Below are positions 24,672-37,300 of a stretch of 64,000 nt of DNA, piece by piece. How positions within the stretch are numbered: the stretch's first letter is position 1; every line of letters begins with the position of its first letter. This DNA comes from Trichinella spiralis (Eukaryota; Nematoda; Enoplea; Trichinellida; Trichinellidae): positions 11,642,337 through 11,706,336 of the forward strand of contig CM012955.1 of NCBI GenBank assembly GCA_000181795.3. Reading direction: 5' to 3'. A program made the translations under genes and the position numbers. Below the pieces are notes generated by a model. That model saw nothing but the letters and a program-made list of their open reading frames with translations. It ran no database searches and was not told the DNA's origin.

Positions 24672-25973
24672 ATGAACGAACAGGCTGATGATGAGCGATT
24701 TGGCTCGAATTTTTTTCAATCATTTTTTGACCAAGCTCGGGAAAAGGTAAGAAAATTGAACGCAGTTTTCAAATGAAATGGATGCGTTAGTTTTATTGGG
24801 ATCGGCGTTCTGTGTTGTTGATTTTTGTTTTTGCAAACTGTTGCGTTGGATTGGTTGCATTTGACAGTTTTCAATTGTTCAGACGATGTCGACGTTAGCA
24901 CTGGTGAAGCGTGATTTGGTCGAACTTGGAGAAACGTTCCAGCAAGAGGCGTCCTCTTTGATCACAGTGACGGCGAACGTTATACGCGAGCACGCGCCGC
25001 CATTAAATGCCGAAGTGGCCAGCAATTGGATGAAAGCGGTGGTGGATTCGGTTAGCTATGTTTTGTCTGAAAAGGATACCGCAGTCGGCGAGGAAGAGTT
25101 CGAGATTCCAATCGTTGCACCGTTGGACAATGGAAAATATGTAAATTGAATCGGACAGTTGTCATTTTGGTTGTTTGTTGCCAGTTTTTGCTATTCACTT
25201 TTCCAGGACAGTGTCCGTGCGCTGCAGATGGACCCGGAAACGTTTTGCACGGATCCGGAAGGTGCGGCTGAACTGTACGAAGATTGGAAGAGCAATTTCA
25301 ATTTGCGTCATTACGAAGAGGAATGCAAGGAAATTTTTCGAAATTGTCCGTCCGTGCGTCGGATGTATTTGCAATTGGTAATAAATTTGTGATAATAATT
25401 TTTCATTTTTTGCCATCGATCGTTCATTTTTCAGGTTCCAAACGAAATTGACAGTATACAGTTTTGGCAACGGTATTTTTACCGCGTCCATCAGCACCAA
25501 CTGGACAAAGCGCGCAAACGGTACTTTGCCGACGAACAACTGTTCGCTGAGAAGAAGAAGACGAACGATTGGATTTCGCAAGGTTTGCTTTCATTTCTTC
25601 TTCGGCTTATTTGAATTGAAATATTTTAATAATCGGTATTTCAGAAATGCCTGGTGATCTGTCGCAGACAGGGTTGATGCAGTCAGTTGCTTTGTCAGAT
25701 TTTGCCGAATATCCAACTGACGACGTTGAACACAATTCTTCCACAGCGATCATCGCTTCTTCTACAAGTGACGTTGAAAATCATCTTGTCGATGAAATGC
25801 GTTGCATGGAAACGAAATTGTCCGGACCAGTTTGCGTGGCGAAACATGAAAACAGCCAAGTAGTAGCCGACGAAGAAGAATCGAAATCTGACGGGGAAAT
25901 CCATCTGGTCACTTCGTCTTGTAATTTGAAAGTACGGGAAGTTGGGGATACTGTAATTGTGAGCAAAGAGTAA
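24672..25973 (+). CDS. BSDC1: BSD domain-containing protein (BSDC1)
   Basis: Five exons (24672-24746, 24883-25140, 25207-25377, 25435-25582, 25645-25973) give 326 residues. The N-terminal region, with FFQSFFDQAREK and LALVKRDLVELGETFQQEAS, matches the conserved BSDC1 start. The BSD domain lies at about residues 122-200 (YEDWKSNFNLRHYEEECKEI, then VRRMYLQLVPNEIDSIQFWQ, then RYFYRVHQH). It contains the Phe-Trp pair that names the fold. The C-terminal third is acidic and Ser/Glu-rich. Its cellular role is poorly defined; BSD domains also occur in TFIIH p62 and synapse-associated proteins. The human protein is about 430 residues, so the tail here is shorter. Confidence 0.87.
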
Positions 25974-26792
25974 ATGTTGTCGAATGAGAGGAAGGAAGCA
26001 GCAGTTGTAAGTAAAATTGTCGTATGTAAAAAAAGCAAAAATTATCTTACTCACGGATGGTGGCTGTTGATGAATCATTCATTATATTTTTGTTTTCTGT
26101 GTGCGTTTGTATGTTCGTTCGGTTGTGAGTGTATGTTTCCTGCATTGCTCAGGGACTGACTTGCTGAATGTTCCGCTTTCACATTTGGTAATTCGCGATG
26201 GATTTCGTCGAATATCGAAAAGAGAACGGTTTGTTTCACAAAACTTTAGTTTTAGCTTCTCTTTTTTTACACCCAGTAGTATATGGGCGGTTTGTTTGTT
26301 TGTTTGTTCTTTTCTTTCTGTATCAAATATCATGTGAATAAAAAATGTTCTCCATTTTTCAATGTAAGCAAGTTGCTTTTTTTTTCTCACATCAAGTACC
26401 GTTGAGCGTCCAGTAGTGTCGTCCACTATTGTGTCAGGATGCAATTGTGATGTGCTTTTTATGCAAAATAAATAAACAACAGGATGTATTATGTACGTTT
26501 TTTCTTTGAAAAGTTCATTTATCATTGAATTTGAATTTGCTGCTGGTGCAAATGTCAGTGGAAAATGAAAAGCCAATAAATTATCGTCAGTGGTTTGCAA
26601 AAATGGAACAGCAACAGGTATATGGGAAATTCGCAATAAGCTCCAACAGCTGAAACAAGAAACGGGTTGGAAGAAAAAAAAATATATATATACTTTTTTC
26701 TTTCCTTTTCACAAGTTATGGTTAACTTGATGGATGGCAGGTTGATGATGCCGGTTGGAAAGAGAGAGACTGGTTGAAAATGATAAAACAAA
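25974..26792. other. Convergent 3' flanks of BSDC1 and MGAT5
   Basis: Mixed-composition sequence between two stop codons, probably both 3' UTRs. A (GTTT)n run lies at about 26292-26308 and a + strand polyadenylation-type aataaa at about 26338. Frames on both strands lack family similarity. Confidence 0.5.
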
Positions 26793-27963
26793 TCAACAAG
26801 CTTTGCACAAGGCAACCTGCCCGGGTCGAAAGCTTCTGCATGGGCAGATACGTTGTATGTCCCGACTGGAGTCGGAAGCGCAATTCAGCAGATGTTGATT
26901 TTCTTGCAAAAAGCAGACATTCTGAGAAAATGACGGCGCATGCAAGTCGGCCACTGTAGCAAACTCTGGACACAGTGAAAAGCTAAACCCAGATGCGTGG
27001 AGATGAGAAAGAAATAAAATTTGCATATCAATACCGATTACCGAGCAATAACACTTCGAACGTTGATTAGGGAAAAGAAGGAAGGTTCGCAGAAGAAACC
27101 TGAAATCCAAATGACAAGAAACAAATGACGACAACACCGATTCGATTACCATGCTTCGAACATGTATCTGAACACGAAGCGCCGGATTCACCGACGTAAA
27201 TTCTCAACTGGGATATGTTCAGAGGTAGGTGATCGGGTTCGCAAAAATCCTGATGCAGAAAGTAGTAGGCCACACGTTCCAACATCCCTTCGGCAGTGAA
27301 TTCCCACGGTACGTGAGGTTCAAACTTGAAAGAAGAAAAAAAACCCAACCAAACGTACAAATCAAAATGGAAATTTTGCACACTATTCGTGCTACCTCTG
27401 CTTGCAAAGCCTGCTTGACAGCCGCTCTCAATGCTGGCCGATCGCTGATGTCGACCGTAAAAACGTACGGCTCACCGATGTAATCTTCCATGTATGAATT
27501 TTGGCTTTTCAACTAAACATGAATAGATAATTTAGAAAAAAAACAAATTAATAACAATCTTTATCTCTTTATACAACGCTACACATGTTGGTCAGTATTA
27601 CTTGTCTGAGTGTTGGCTTTTTTGCAAAAAAAGTCTCGTTCAGTCGACTTCTTGGCGCAGAAAATTTCGGATTTATAAATACCAAGCCATTTGCCACAGC
27701 TTCAAGCGGTGCCGGACCTTCGTATGGAAAACCAAGACCAAGAAAAATCTGAAAAATAACAACAGTAATAGAAAAAAGGAAAAAAAACATTTCACAAACT
27801 TTCGCTTCGCGATTGAGTAGATTAAACCGGCCACTGTCCAAAACCCCATGATTAACAACATACGAGGGTAATAAATGCTGGTCATCTGGATTAACAGTAG
27901 CGTGAATTTCGACAAGATCTTTAATGGAATCCAAAATTTTGGTGAAATCCTATACAAGAAAGC

Positions 27964-27994
<31 letters not shown>

Positions 27995-29978
27995 ATCGCA
28001 TTATTGAAAATTATGCAATTCACTTACGTTCCAATATGCATTCTTGCCATATAATAAGGTAATATTTTTCCTTTCAACTCGCGGCTTAACATCTTTCTGA
28101 CGTTTGACCACAAAGCCAAGAAAAGAATTATCCGGCGAATGAGCTAGAAAATCAGCAGATGAAATAACAATCGAATGATAAAAATAAAATAAAATAAATA
28201 ATATACGGTAAAAAGTGAAAAATTGACCAAGTTTCAAACTGTGTCCACCCCAAGGATTGTCTTTACCCAATTGGGCAATGTGTGCTTTGAAATATGGAGC
28301 ATGATTGAATTGTGCTTGAGTTCCAAATGAATCCAATACCCGCAGTCGACATCTATACCATGATAATGACAATGGAATGAATAAATGGATAAAGACAATG
28401 ATATATTATAGAAACTTTTACGTATATTTGGAATAGAAGTTCGCACTGATGCGTCTGATTTGATTTATTCCGATGATGTCAGTGAAAATCAAATCCGGCT
28501 CATCACCCGTCAATGCACCGCAAAAGCTGCTTGAAGAAGAATATTGCGACAGTGTGCTGTGAAAATTGTTAAATTTAAGCATGTTGGAAAAGTGACAATT
28601 TTTCCATACCTTTTCAAAGTGCTACTTTCTGAAGAGATCAACAAACGGTGACCAAAGAAGTGCAAAGTTGTGATCAAATCGCTCCACTGGACCAGTTCAC
28701 CAAGCGGACCGCCAGTGAACGCGCTTTCACCAAATTTGAAACCGCTAGCTTTGGTCAAAAATCCCATATGGACCAAAATCTGTAAAATACGATGCTTATT
28801 ATTATTATTATTATTATCGATTTGAAAAACAGGGTAAAAATAATACTGTCAGTTGTTTTTTGGGCAACAAGTGACGACGATTCCGTTTCAACCAACTGTA
28901 AGCTTCAGACCAATCTGACCAAGTCGACGTCATCCGTTCTTTCATCCATTTGTAATTTTGAGCATTGTCGTCCATTGAAGCATGCAGATGAGAAATGTTC
29001 TGTTCCAATTGGATTTTAATAATAGTAAAGGTTTAAATTTCAATTCTGCCAAAATGAACCGCATTTACCGGCAACAGCAGTGGCCGAATATCGTCGCCTG
29101 CAAGCTGTACCTGCTGACGCCATATCAACGGACATTGTCGTTCAAGTCGGCTAAGATAAGTGAAAATGCTACACCTCGTCTCGTCCACTCCCAACTGACC
29201 ATAACAGGAATATTTCCGCCAATTGTTTTCCATCCACTGAAGCAAAATGAGAGAGAAAAAAAGCAATCATAATAATCTGTAATTTCGGTGATTAATAAAT
29301 AAAATAACAAACCATTATTTTCTCACTGCACGACGGATACAATAATTTCCAGTCTTTATTTAAAATGGACAATTTGCCCAAATATAGTATCCAATCTGTT
29401 CAATAAACGGTAAAATGTTTCCCTTTTGTAAAAATGAACCTTCCAATTTATCAAAGTTACCTTGATCCAGTGCATTTTGCTGGCGCATGATGTTGTTCAA
29501 ATCGTGATTGATCATCTCGTGCAGCACATTCACTGAACAATTTGCAGAAAAGCCGCCCAAAAGCCACGTCTCGAGTTGGTGCAACGCTGAATACAAATTT
29601 TCCAAAGCCAACGTCAACGTCGGCGGAAATGGCTTTCCCTTGGCTAACAGTGGTCTCGACTGACCCAAACCCGACGTCAATTTCCAATACAGACGCCGTT
29701 CCCCTTCGAGCCAATCGTCAACGTAACGACGACTCAGTTCGACAATCTCATTCTGCAAATAATCATATTCAACTCAATTATTATTCTATTGAACAACTTT
29801 TTGCAAACAAATAAACAAACAAAACAACAACAACCTGTAAATAATCCACCTGCATGTCGCGCTTCAAGCATTGTGGCTGATGAAATAGCACGAACCAAGT
29901 TAAAGAAGTCATCACCACCAGCGAGCATAGTTCCACACGTTTCACACGCAACAGCCAGGCAATGTACGTGCGCCACAT
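26793..29978 (-). CDS. MGAT5: Alpha-1,6-mannosylglycoprotein 6-beta-N-acetylglucosaminyltransferase V
   Basis: Fourteen exons: 29978-29835, 29752-29461, 29353-29313, 29236-29069, 28999-28847, 28779-28610, 28529-28422, 28352-28207, 28143-28028, 27949-27800, 27748-27585, 27504-27396, 27324-27150, 26965-26793. They give 702 residues in one frame (human 741). It is a Golgi type II protein: a short Arg/Lys-rich tail, then a signal anchor (CSLVVMTSLTWFVLFHQP). Family blocks include SAFTGGPLGELVQWSDLITT, RVLDSFGTQAQFNHA, HSPDNSFLGFVV, LGLGFPYEGPAPLEAVANGL and the Cys-rich end CPCRSFRPGQVALCKAC. The Glu of the EGPAPLEA region involved in donor binding is kept. It adds the beta-1,6-GlcNAc branch to N-glycans; the C. 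elegans orthologue is gly-2. An acceptor-like ttgtag lies just before the ATG. Confidence 0.95.
27965..27993. repeat. (TAA)n microsatellite in MGAT5 intron
   Basis: About nine TAA units in the intron before the exon that starts at 27949. A second (TTA)n lies at about 28798-28816, in the intron just upstream of the exon at 28779-28610. Confidence 0.9.
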
Positions 29979-32089
29979 ATTTCTCTACAATTAATTATTA
30001 ATTTCAATCGAATTATATAAATGAAATTAATAACACTATATATATATATATTGCATACTTTTACGTATAAATTACATTAAACTCACTGTAATTCAGTTTG
30101 AAATAACAAGCTATTATTAATTTTATTGTCTGCATGCTAAACAATAAATGAAAATCATATTGCAACAAACAAGCCGATGCTATATTTGAATAATCAAATG
30201 AAAAATCACCGCCGATAGTGAAAGTGAAATCGACGTTGCAAATGCTGCAATTGTGCAGTACAAATAATAGGTGCTTCAAATTTCTTCTCTGCTCAAACAT
30301 TTCATCGTACAAAGCGTCTGAAACAAGCAAGAAAAACAAAATTTATATAATAAACTAAAAATTTTCAACACTATCAATGAGCTGCTTCTTCACTGTGGCA
30401 AGATAACATTTTCCGCAAAAATTGACCCAAATAATTTAAACCTATGCTTAATTAAAAATAACCATCAACGCAATTGCTCTCATCAATATTCAATTTGTAT
30501 GATATCATAATTAATTTTCCAAGTCACGCCTTAAGTAAGCTCTGTACGATCCATTATCCCAAAATGCATCTGCGTATAGATAAATACGTGACATTTTGAT
30601 ACATTCATAATCTGATGAGTTTCTTGAAATAAATTAATTTGTTTTCTGTTTATTTTAAAACGCATAATGAGATAGATGAAAATGTTACAATTTCTGATGC
30701 TTAGCATTAATTTCTTTTTTAACATTCACACGAATATAAAAATAAAAAATCTTTAAACAGTTGTCGATGAAGAAAACAGCATAGTTTACAAATCAAATTA
30801 TTCCATTCATCAAACAGAAAAGAAATTTACAAAACCCATTTTTAAAAGTTATAATGAAATGTCGAAAAAAAATTTTTTTTAATTTCACAAACTCATAACT
30901 TCTGTTCAAAAACTTCCACTGATAATACTGCCTGATTACTTTTATTAAAATTTTGAAAATAAATCGCTAGTGCTATTTGTCGACATAAATCAATACAAAG
31001 ATAATTCGCAATTTCAACTACAATTTTGCGATGATGCCACTGCAAAGTTACACTTCATCAAATCAGGTTAAGGACTAAAGAGCAAGTTTTGCTTCAATTA
31101 ACTAAAAAAAGCTGGCAATTGATTATACACAAAAGTTACAGATTATTATACATTGTTTGATATAGAAACTGCCAAATTAAATCTATTTATTACTTACATT
31201 AATATTTTATAATAAAGTAGTAACTGTCAAGGTTAAAAATATAAAACCAGCTGCACAACTAGTCATTAAATGTGTAAAAATGAATGCAGAAAATATCTCA
31301 CCTAAGCAAATAAGAATTGAAATTAAATATTGAATAGTAAATAAAGATGAATGAAAATGTACATTTATAATCAACAATAAAAATGTGCAAAACATAACAA
31401 TCTTAATGACAGAAATCAAAATTTTGCAAAATTTATTTAACAAAAGTAATTTACCAGGTGACAGAACCTTAATAACAATAACAAATATTACTAGATAAAA
31501 TTGAATAACAAGAAAAAATACCTTACAATTGAGGTGCTTGCATTAGACCATTTCCACGGGCAAAATTACATCTGCAGTCATCTTTTATGTTTCAGCTGTT
31601 GTTCCGAATCTGCATTAGTACAAGGCTGGAGACAATCCGAATAAAGTTGTATTTGACCTAAATCTTCAATTCCGCAACATCTGCCCAAATTGACTTACAG
31701 TAACCGATTGTCTTCAAATAAAAATTTAAGCATTTATTGCTCCATTATTGTAAGAATAATGTTTTAACTATCAAAATTATATCATAAATTATTTTTATCC
31801 CAGTTCAAAACGGGGAAGAAAATATTTCATTACAAAAAATTAAGTTTAAATGTTATTGCTATACTGTATTTTGGATTTCAAATTTGTTGTTCTTACTGTA
31901 ACCTCTGTTCAATGTTATTTGAATGTGAATGCGTGTGATAATATTTTTTACTATAAATAATGCATTAGTTGTGAAAAGAGAGAAAATAATGCAGCGTCTG
32001 CTGCATAAAAATATTTAACTGTCAACAGCTCGCAAAAGCAGAAAGAGACGTGGTTTTTGGTTAGCAGTATTTTCAATATTTGAAAAATT
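29979..32089. other. Divergent intergenic region MGAT5 / ANKLE1
   Basis: Holds the promoters of both genes and possibly 5'-untranslated exons of MGAT5. Open segments on the - strand at 30061-30300 and 31207-31443 (the latter hydrophobic) and short Cys-containing frames near 31560-31690 could be leader exons or chance. No convincing product was found. Confidence 0.4.
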
Positions 32090-34051
32090 ATGCACAACTG
32101 CGAAGATGTATCATTGTGGTCTGCAATTCCTTTGCATTTGGCTGCAGGATTTGAATCAGTTGGTGCTTATTCTTTGATGCAAGAGCATTTAAATCGAGGA
32201 GCTGATCCAAACCACAGGTAAAAATCATTGTTGTGATAAAGTGTTTTGGTTTCGTTGCAAAGATTAACATCGTTATGCTTTTGTTTTTGGTGTATTTTTC
32301 TTGATTTTGAATATAAATATGTGCGTGTTTGAGCAAGCAATTTTAAACGATTGAACAGTTTAGTTTAAATTGTACCACAACTTTGATAACATTCGTTGGT
32401 TGTTTTCAACGCTTGGCCTGTATTGGATTGTGAACTGTTACTGATCCAAATGTAAATTTCATAGCTCTGATTTAGAAATTCAGACGGTTTAACTCCGGTT
32501 CACATTGCCGCAGCGTGGGGCCGTTTGGACAATTTGAAGCTTTTGCTATTGAACGGTGGCGATCCGCTGATTGCAGACAACGACAGTTTCACCGCACTGG
32601 ACATGGCTATAGAAGAGCAATTTTGGCCCTGTGTGAAGTTAATTGTCTGGTGGTGTGGCATTGATCGGAGTGAACTTTCATCATTGATCCATCCAAAATT
32701 GCGTGAACAGTTCCAACTCTACGGCGAGGATCAAGTTGTTTCGCATATTTTTCCAAGTTCAAGAAGCAGTCGAAAAATTGATGAACATCTGAATGAAAAG
32801 CAGGAGCAGGAGGAGGAGGAGGAGGAGGATATTGATAAGGTATTTGAAAAATTGCTCTTGTCGTCTCCAAAATCCGCCTCACCGTCAACTGGGATTAAGC
32901 GGATCACCGGCTCTTGTACAGTACGAAAATGTGAGCCGGACCCAAAAACGTTGCAAAAGTGGAATCATAGTTTGACAGAAGCGGAAAATCGTTTGCACAG
33001 TTCAGTCGATTCGAGCGTGTTGGTCAGTTGTGAACGAATGACCAATGCCGAACTGAGAAAAGCACTGACCGAAGATGGCTATTGTGTTGGTCCGGTGACG
33101 AAGCAGAATCGAAAAATTTACATTTATAAGTTGGCGAAAAATTTGAGTGAAAAGAGACTTTCATCCGGTCAAAGTAAGCTGACTAGCTGGTGAATTTTGA
33201 ATATTTTTTTATCGTTGTTGTTTTTGGAAATTTTATTTTCTAGAATTTTCTGTTGAATTGGAAATGATGTTCAAGGGTCGACTGGATCGTGCAGAGGCGA
33301 TGAATGATATTCAATTGTTGAAAAATTATTTTGAAAAGTTTCGAAACAGCGGTACAAGGTGGCGTGAGGGCAGTTTGAAAAATTCCTTTTGCTACTTTTT
33401 GATCGATCCTACAGTGACTGACGATTTGCCGTCAAGAGCGAACAGCATGCGAGGTGAACGATGCAATATTTATTTGCACCGGTTGATTGCTTTGTCAAAA
33501 ATTTGCATCTTTTTAGAATGTGAAATTATGCAAATTTTTTGTAAATCAATATTCTACATTGGCAAGGGTAAAAAGTGTCGACCACTGCAACATTTGAAAG
33601 ATGCGGCGAAACGCAAAGATGAAAAAACTGTTGTTTAGATGATTTTAAATTTTGAAATAAATAATCTTTTTTTTTGTAGACTTGTAAAAAATTGCGGAAA
33701 ATACTTCAACTGTGGACAAGTGATCAGGGTGTGGTGTCGTTTCACGTGTGGAACAACATCACGCCGATAGAAGCTTACACGAGAGAAGCGGCGATGATTG
33801 ACGCGATAGGTGAGAAAGAATGATGTTGTTTTTTTTGTTTTTTTGATTTCATCTAAAAACAAACTATGGCTATTATGATAGGCTTGAAAAATTTGTGCAA
33901 TCGTAGACGAGGCGAATACCACGGACCGGCGTCGTTGTGGACCAGCGCCCGTCAAAGACAACTCGGAGCGTATTTGCTTGAGACGGCCGCGAAAATTTTC
34001 CTTCTCGAAGGTGAACGTTGTTTCAAACTCGCGGATGTTATGCAAAAATAA
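32090..34051 (+). CDS. ANKLE1: Ankyrin-LEM-GIY-YIG endonuclease (ANKLE1 / LEM-3)
   Basis: Six exons (32090-32217, 32476-33173, 33244-33453, 33517-33629, 33680-33809, 33882-34051) give 482 residues. Domain order is ankyrin repeats at about 10-105 (IPLHLAAGFESVGAYSLMQE; DGLTPVHIAAAWGRLDNLKL), an acidic linker with a Glu run, a LEM domain at about 225-270 (NAELRKALTEDGYCVGPVTK), and a GIY-YIG nuclease from about 320. The nuclease shows SFCYFLIDP, SIFYIGKGKKCRPLQHL, VEAYTREA-like IEAYTREAAMIDAIG, and an N-R-R-G-E-Y turn. These align with human ANKLE1, including the catalytic Tyr/Arg/Glu area. The C. elegans orthologue LEM-3 cuts chromatin bridges at the midbody in late cytokinesis. The split of the GIY-YIG core at 33454-33516 removes residues absent from relatives, which supports that intron. 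Confidence 0.92.
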
Positions 34052-34199
34052 TTCTCGTTGACCAATGGAAAAGTATGCACATTGTTGGTTTTGCTTTTAA
34101 TCACAAATGTGAACAGCAACAACAATAGATATTATTGAAATGATAATGTTGGACGGCTAGACGGACGAACAGACGAATGAATAGGAATTGTAAATGCTT

Positions 34200-34220
34200 T
34201 CACACACACACACACACACA
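34200..34220. repeat. (CA)n microsatellite
   Basis: Ten CA units in the 3' flanks between the convergent ANKLE1 and ZP genes. Confidence 0.9.
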
Positions 34221-34347
34221 GTGAAGAGATCAGCAGCGACTGTTGGTAATTTTTAAAACATAAAATTAAATACGATGAAGATATACGTATGTATGTATGT
34301 ATGCTGATAAAGTTTGCAAATTGATTTGAATAAATGTTATTTTGTTA

Positions 34348-37300
34348 TCAATTGTGATCATCGGTTTGGGCAAATTCATACGTATGCTCTTGTGGAATAA
34401 GAGGCGTCGGTTGAGCTTGTTCATCATCTTCTTCTCGTTGTTGTTGTTGTTGTTGTTGTTGTTGTGCATTTCGTACAGTTTGTCGTTTATCTAGGAACAA
34501 AGAAAAAGATGGATTTATAATAATAATAATAATCAAGGGGGAGAAACAAAAAGCGCAGACTATGTCGTCGGTAATAACACCACAAAAAGGCCGTCATTCC
34601 CATGCCGGTGGCGAAGCTGGCCAACGTGAGAACAATGGCCGCGTAAGCGCTGAAAGCGGTGTTGTCCTCTTCTTCAGCAATGGAACTCTGCGCTGAACCG
34701 GCATCCGGACAAAGAAGAAAGCAATCTACATCGCCGAGTTCTGAAAACGAATATATCTATAGATATAGATATGAGAAAAGATTTTTTTGTGAAACCTGCT
34801 CGCTGTTTGGGTACAACGGTCAAATATGCCGACTGTGGTGGACTTGGTTCAAGCATGGACAACGTGATGGCGATTGGAGTTTCGGTACGGTCACCGGCGC
34901 ACGAATAGAACGGAGGGCACTGATTTGAAAAAGTACATTACAAAAGAAAAATGCCATTCCATTGTATTTCAACCAGAAATAATAATTAAATTTGAAATGT
35001 GATTTACTTTCGGTGTGTAAAGCAGTGATTCGGTGGAGACGGCCGTGCATGGGAAATATTCGCAGTGAAGTGACAAAGTTTCGTTGACTTCAATGCCCAA
35101 TTCGGACATGATGATTCGGCTTAGATCGAGGCCGATTTTTGGCGACGATGTCGGCGAATGTAACATTCGTGATAAACCACGGCCGAGCATGCTGATTGCG
35201 GGGCAACTTTACAGTATACAGTGGATGGATAAAAAATATGTTGAATTGAAAAGAGAACAAAAATAGATAAATAGATAGATGGATATATTTTACCCATGTT
35301 TCACGAAATAAATTCTCGGTACAGATTCAGACGCGTTACTGTTCACCCAACAGTTCAGCGGATAGCTGCGCAAGTCTGTGAAATTAGAGAAAAAAAAAGA
35401 GCAGGATAAGTTGTTTTTTATAAAAAAATTACAAAAGAGGAAAATTAAAATTTACTGGAACCGCGATACCAGGATGAAATCGGCTGGGCTTGGATGAACA
35501 GTGTCGAATCGACCGGCACTTCACGTTGCGATGGCCAAAGTCGAATGTCGACGTGTCCGCCGGCCATGGTCATCTGATGTTGAACGGCCTGAAAGGAAAA
35601 ATAGAATCGATTATAAATAATATGCGTGCCCTGGGTGATAAAAGTGAAGCTGTTCGGCAACCAAATTCGCCTCATCCGGCGGTATTAAACATTGCAATGT
35701 CAGCGTTTGTTTCGGGAGTAGATCGGTACGGTTGGAGTGGAAATGAAAAGCTACCTGCAAATTAGTGGAATGAAAATTTTCGAAAAAGAGAATCTCATAA
35801 ATACAAACTACCAACTTGGAATTGATATACGGTGACGTTGGTTTGGACAATTTGGTCGACGCAGACGTTGTCATATGAGCCGAGCAGACGTCTCAGGCCT
35901 GGTTCACGTTGGAATACCGTCTCGGGGCAGGGATCGGTGGAATTGGGCCCCGCCCCTGCGAGGGACATGGTCGCAATTGTCAGGGCCGCTTCCATTTCGA
36001 CCGTCAGCAGTCCGAGACGGTTGTCGACGTGGAGCAGAAGGGAAAAGTCGGCTCGGTTGCAGCGCAGTTCGACGATGCGTTTCAAAATTTCCACCGGCGA
36101 AGCGACGTGCGACGTTTTGGGGCCGTCGAGCGGTCGGTTCGCCCGGGCTCGACTCACGTTCAACAGCTTGTGCAAAGATGGCATGCGATAGGGTGGGGTT
36201 GGTTGATTCGGTTGTATACTGTAGGAGGAAGCTGACGGCGTTGTGGTTGTTACTGTTGTTGTTGACCCTGAGAATCATTAGAAATATTCGAGAAAAAAAA
36301 GAAAAGAAAGAAAGAAAGAAAGAATTTAATTTTTCCAATTCAACCGCCCATAGATAAATGAAAACAATGGAAAAAAACCGGTTTGCTTTGCATAAAAGTT
36401 CACTTTGCACAAGGACAAATGCGAGAAAAAAAACCAATCGACAGGGCCGACCAAGCCTGATAATGGGACTATTGGGAACAATTTGTGCCTGCCATTCATT
36501 CGATGGGGCGAAAAAAAATTTAACGTCACCTCGTAAAAATAATAAAAATTGGAAAAAATATTTGCCAAATATTCAAAAAAAAATTATAATTATTGTTGTT
36601 GTTGTTGTTGTGAAAAAATTTTCCTGTTACTACGAGCGAATCATCTCTGCTAGTGTTGGTTGAAAATTCGACAAAATGGCGGGCCGGTGTGGACGAGAAA
36701 AGAAAAACAAAACCGGCGACGGCACCAGCGAGTCGAAATAGTTGAATAAAAACAATTAATTGAGCCGAAGAAAGATTGAAAAGTGGAAAAAGAAAACCAG
36801 ATCACAACTTTTCAAAGACTGGATGAAGAGAAAAAGAAACTAATAAATTCAACTCAACTGTATTGTCGCAGTTATTGAAGTCGGGCAAAAAGGGAGAAAA
36901 GGCAACAAAAATTCAGTTTGGATTTTTCTTCTCTCTCTCCCCTTTGTTACTTCTCAACTGACATATATGTAAAAAAAGCAGAAGAAAACTAACTCTACAA
37001 CTGAAAATCAATAAATGTAAGGAGAAAAAGAAAATTTTTTTTCTTTCTTTTTCCTTCCCCTTCAAATATCCTACTTAGAACTTCCTCCCTCGATGTTGAT
37101 GGTGGTGGAATAATTGAAATTCAAAATCAACTTTAAAAATTCACAACTAAAACGCCTGCGAAATTTCAAAAATAATTTCTCGGAAATGGAAAAAAAATTT
37201 TGAAATAAAAATTTCAAACTTTCGAGAAGAGAAAGATGGGAAAGAAAAAAAGAAGAGATGCGATCAACAACCGGAAGTGAAATTTCTGCTGTTGATCGGT

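Noticed and set aside
26082-26815. Several open frames between BSDC1 and MGAT5
   Set aside because: They lie after both stop codons in probable 3' UTRs and show no similarity to known proteins.
31207-31443. Hydrophobic 78-codon frame on the - strand, possible membrane protein
   Set aside because: A/T-rich DNA often gives Phe/Ile/Leu-rich frames; no exon chain or family match was found. It could be leader sequence of MGAT5.
31580-31730. Possible mini-gene or Cys-containing exon upstream of MGAT5 with a 42-base intron
   Set aside because: Splice-like sites exist, but the product would be about 25 residues with no similarity; too weak to list.
35875-36437. Long open frames on both strands over the ZP exon
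   Set aside because: GC-rich sequence has few stops. The ZP frame with conserved cysteines and splice phases explains the region.
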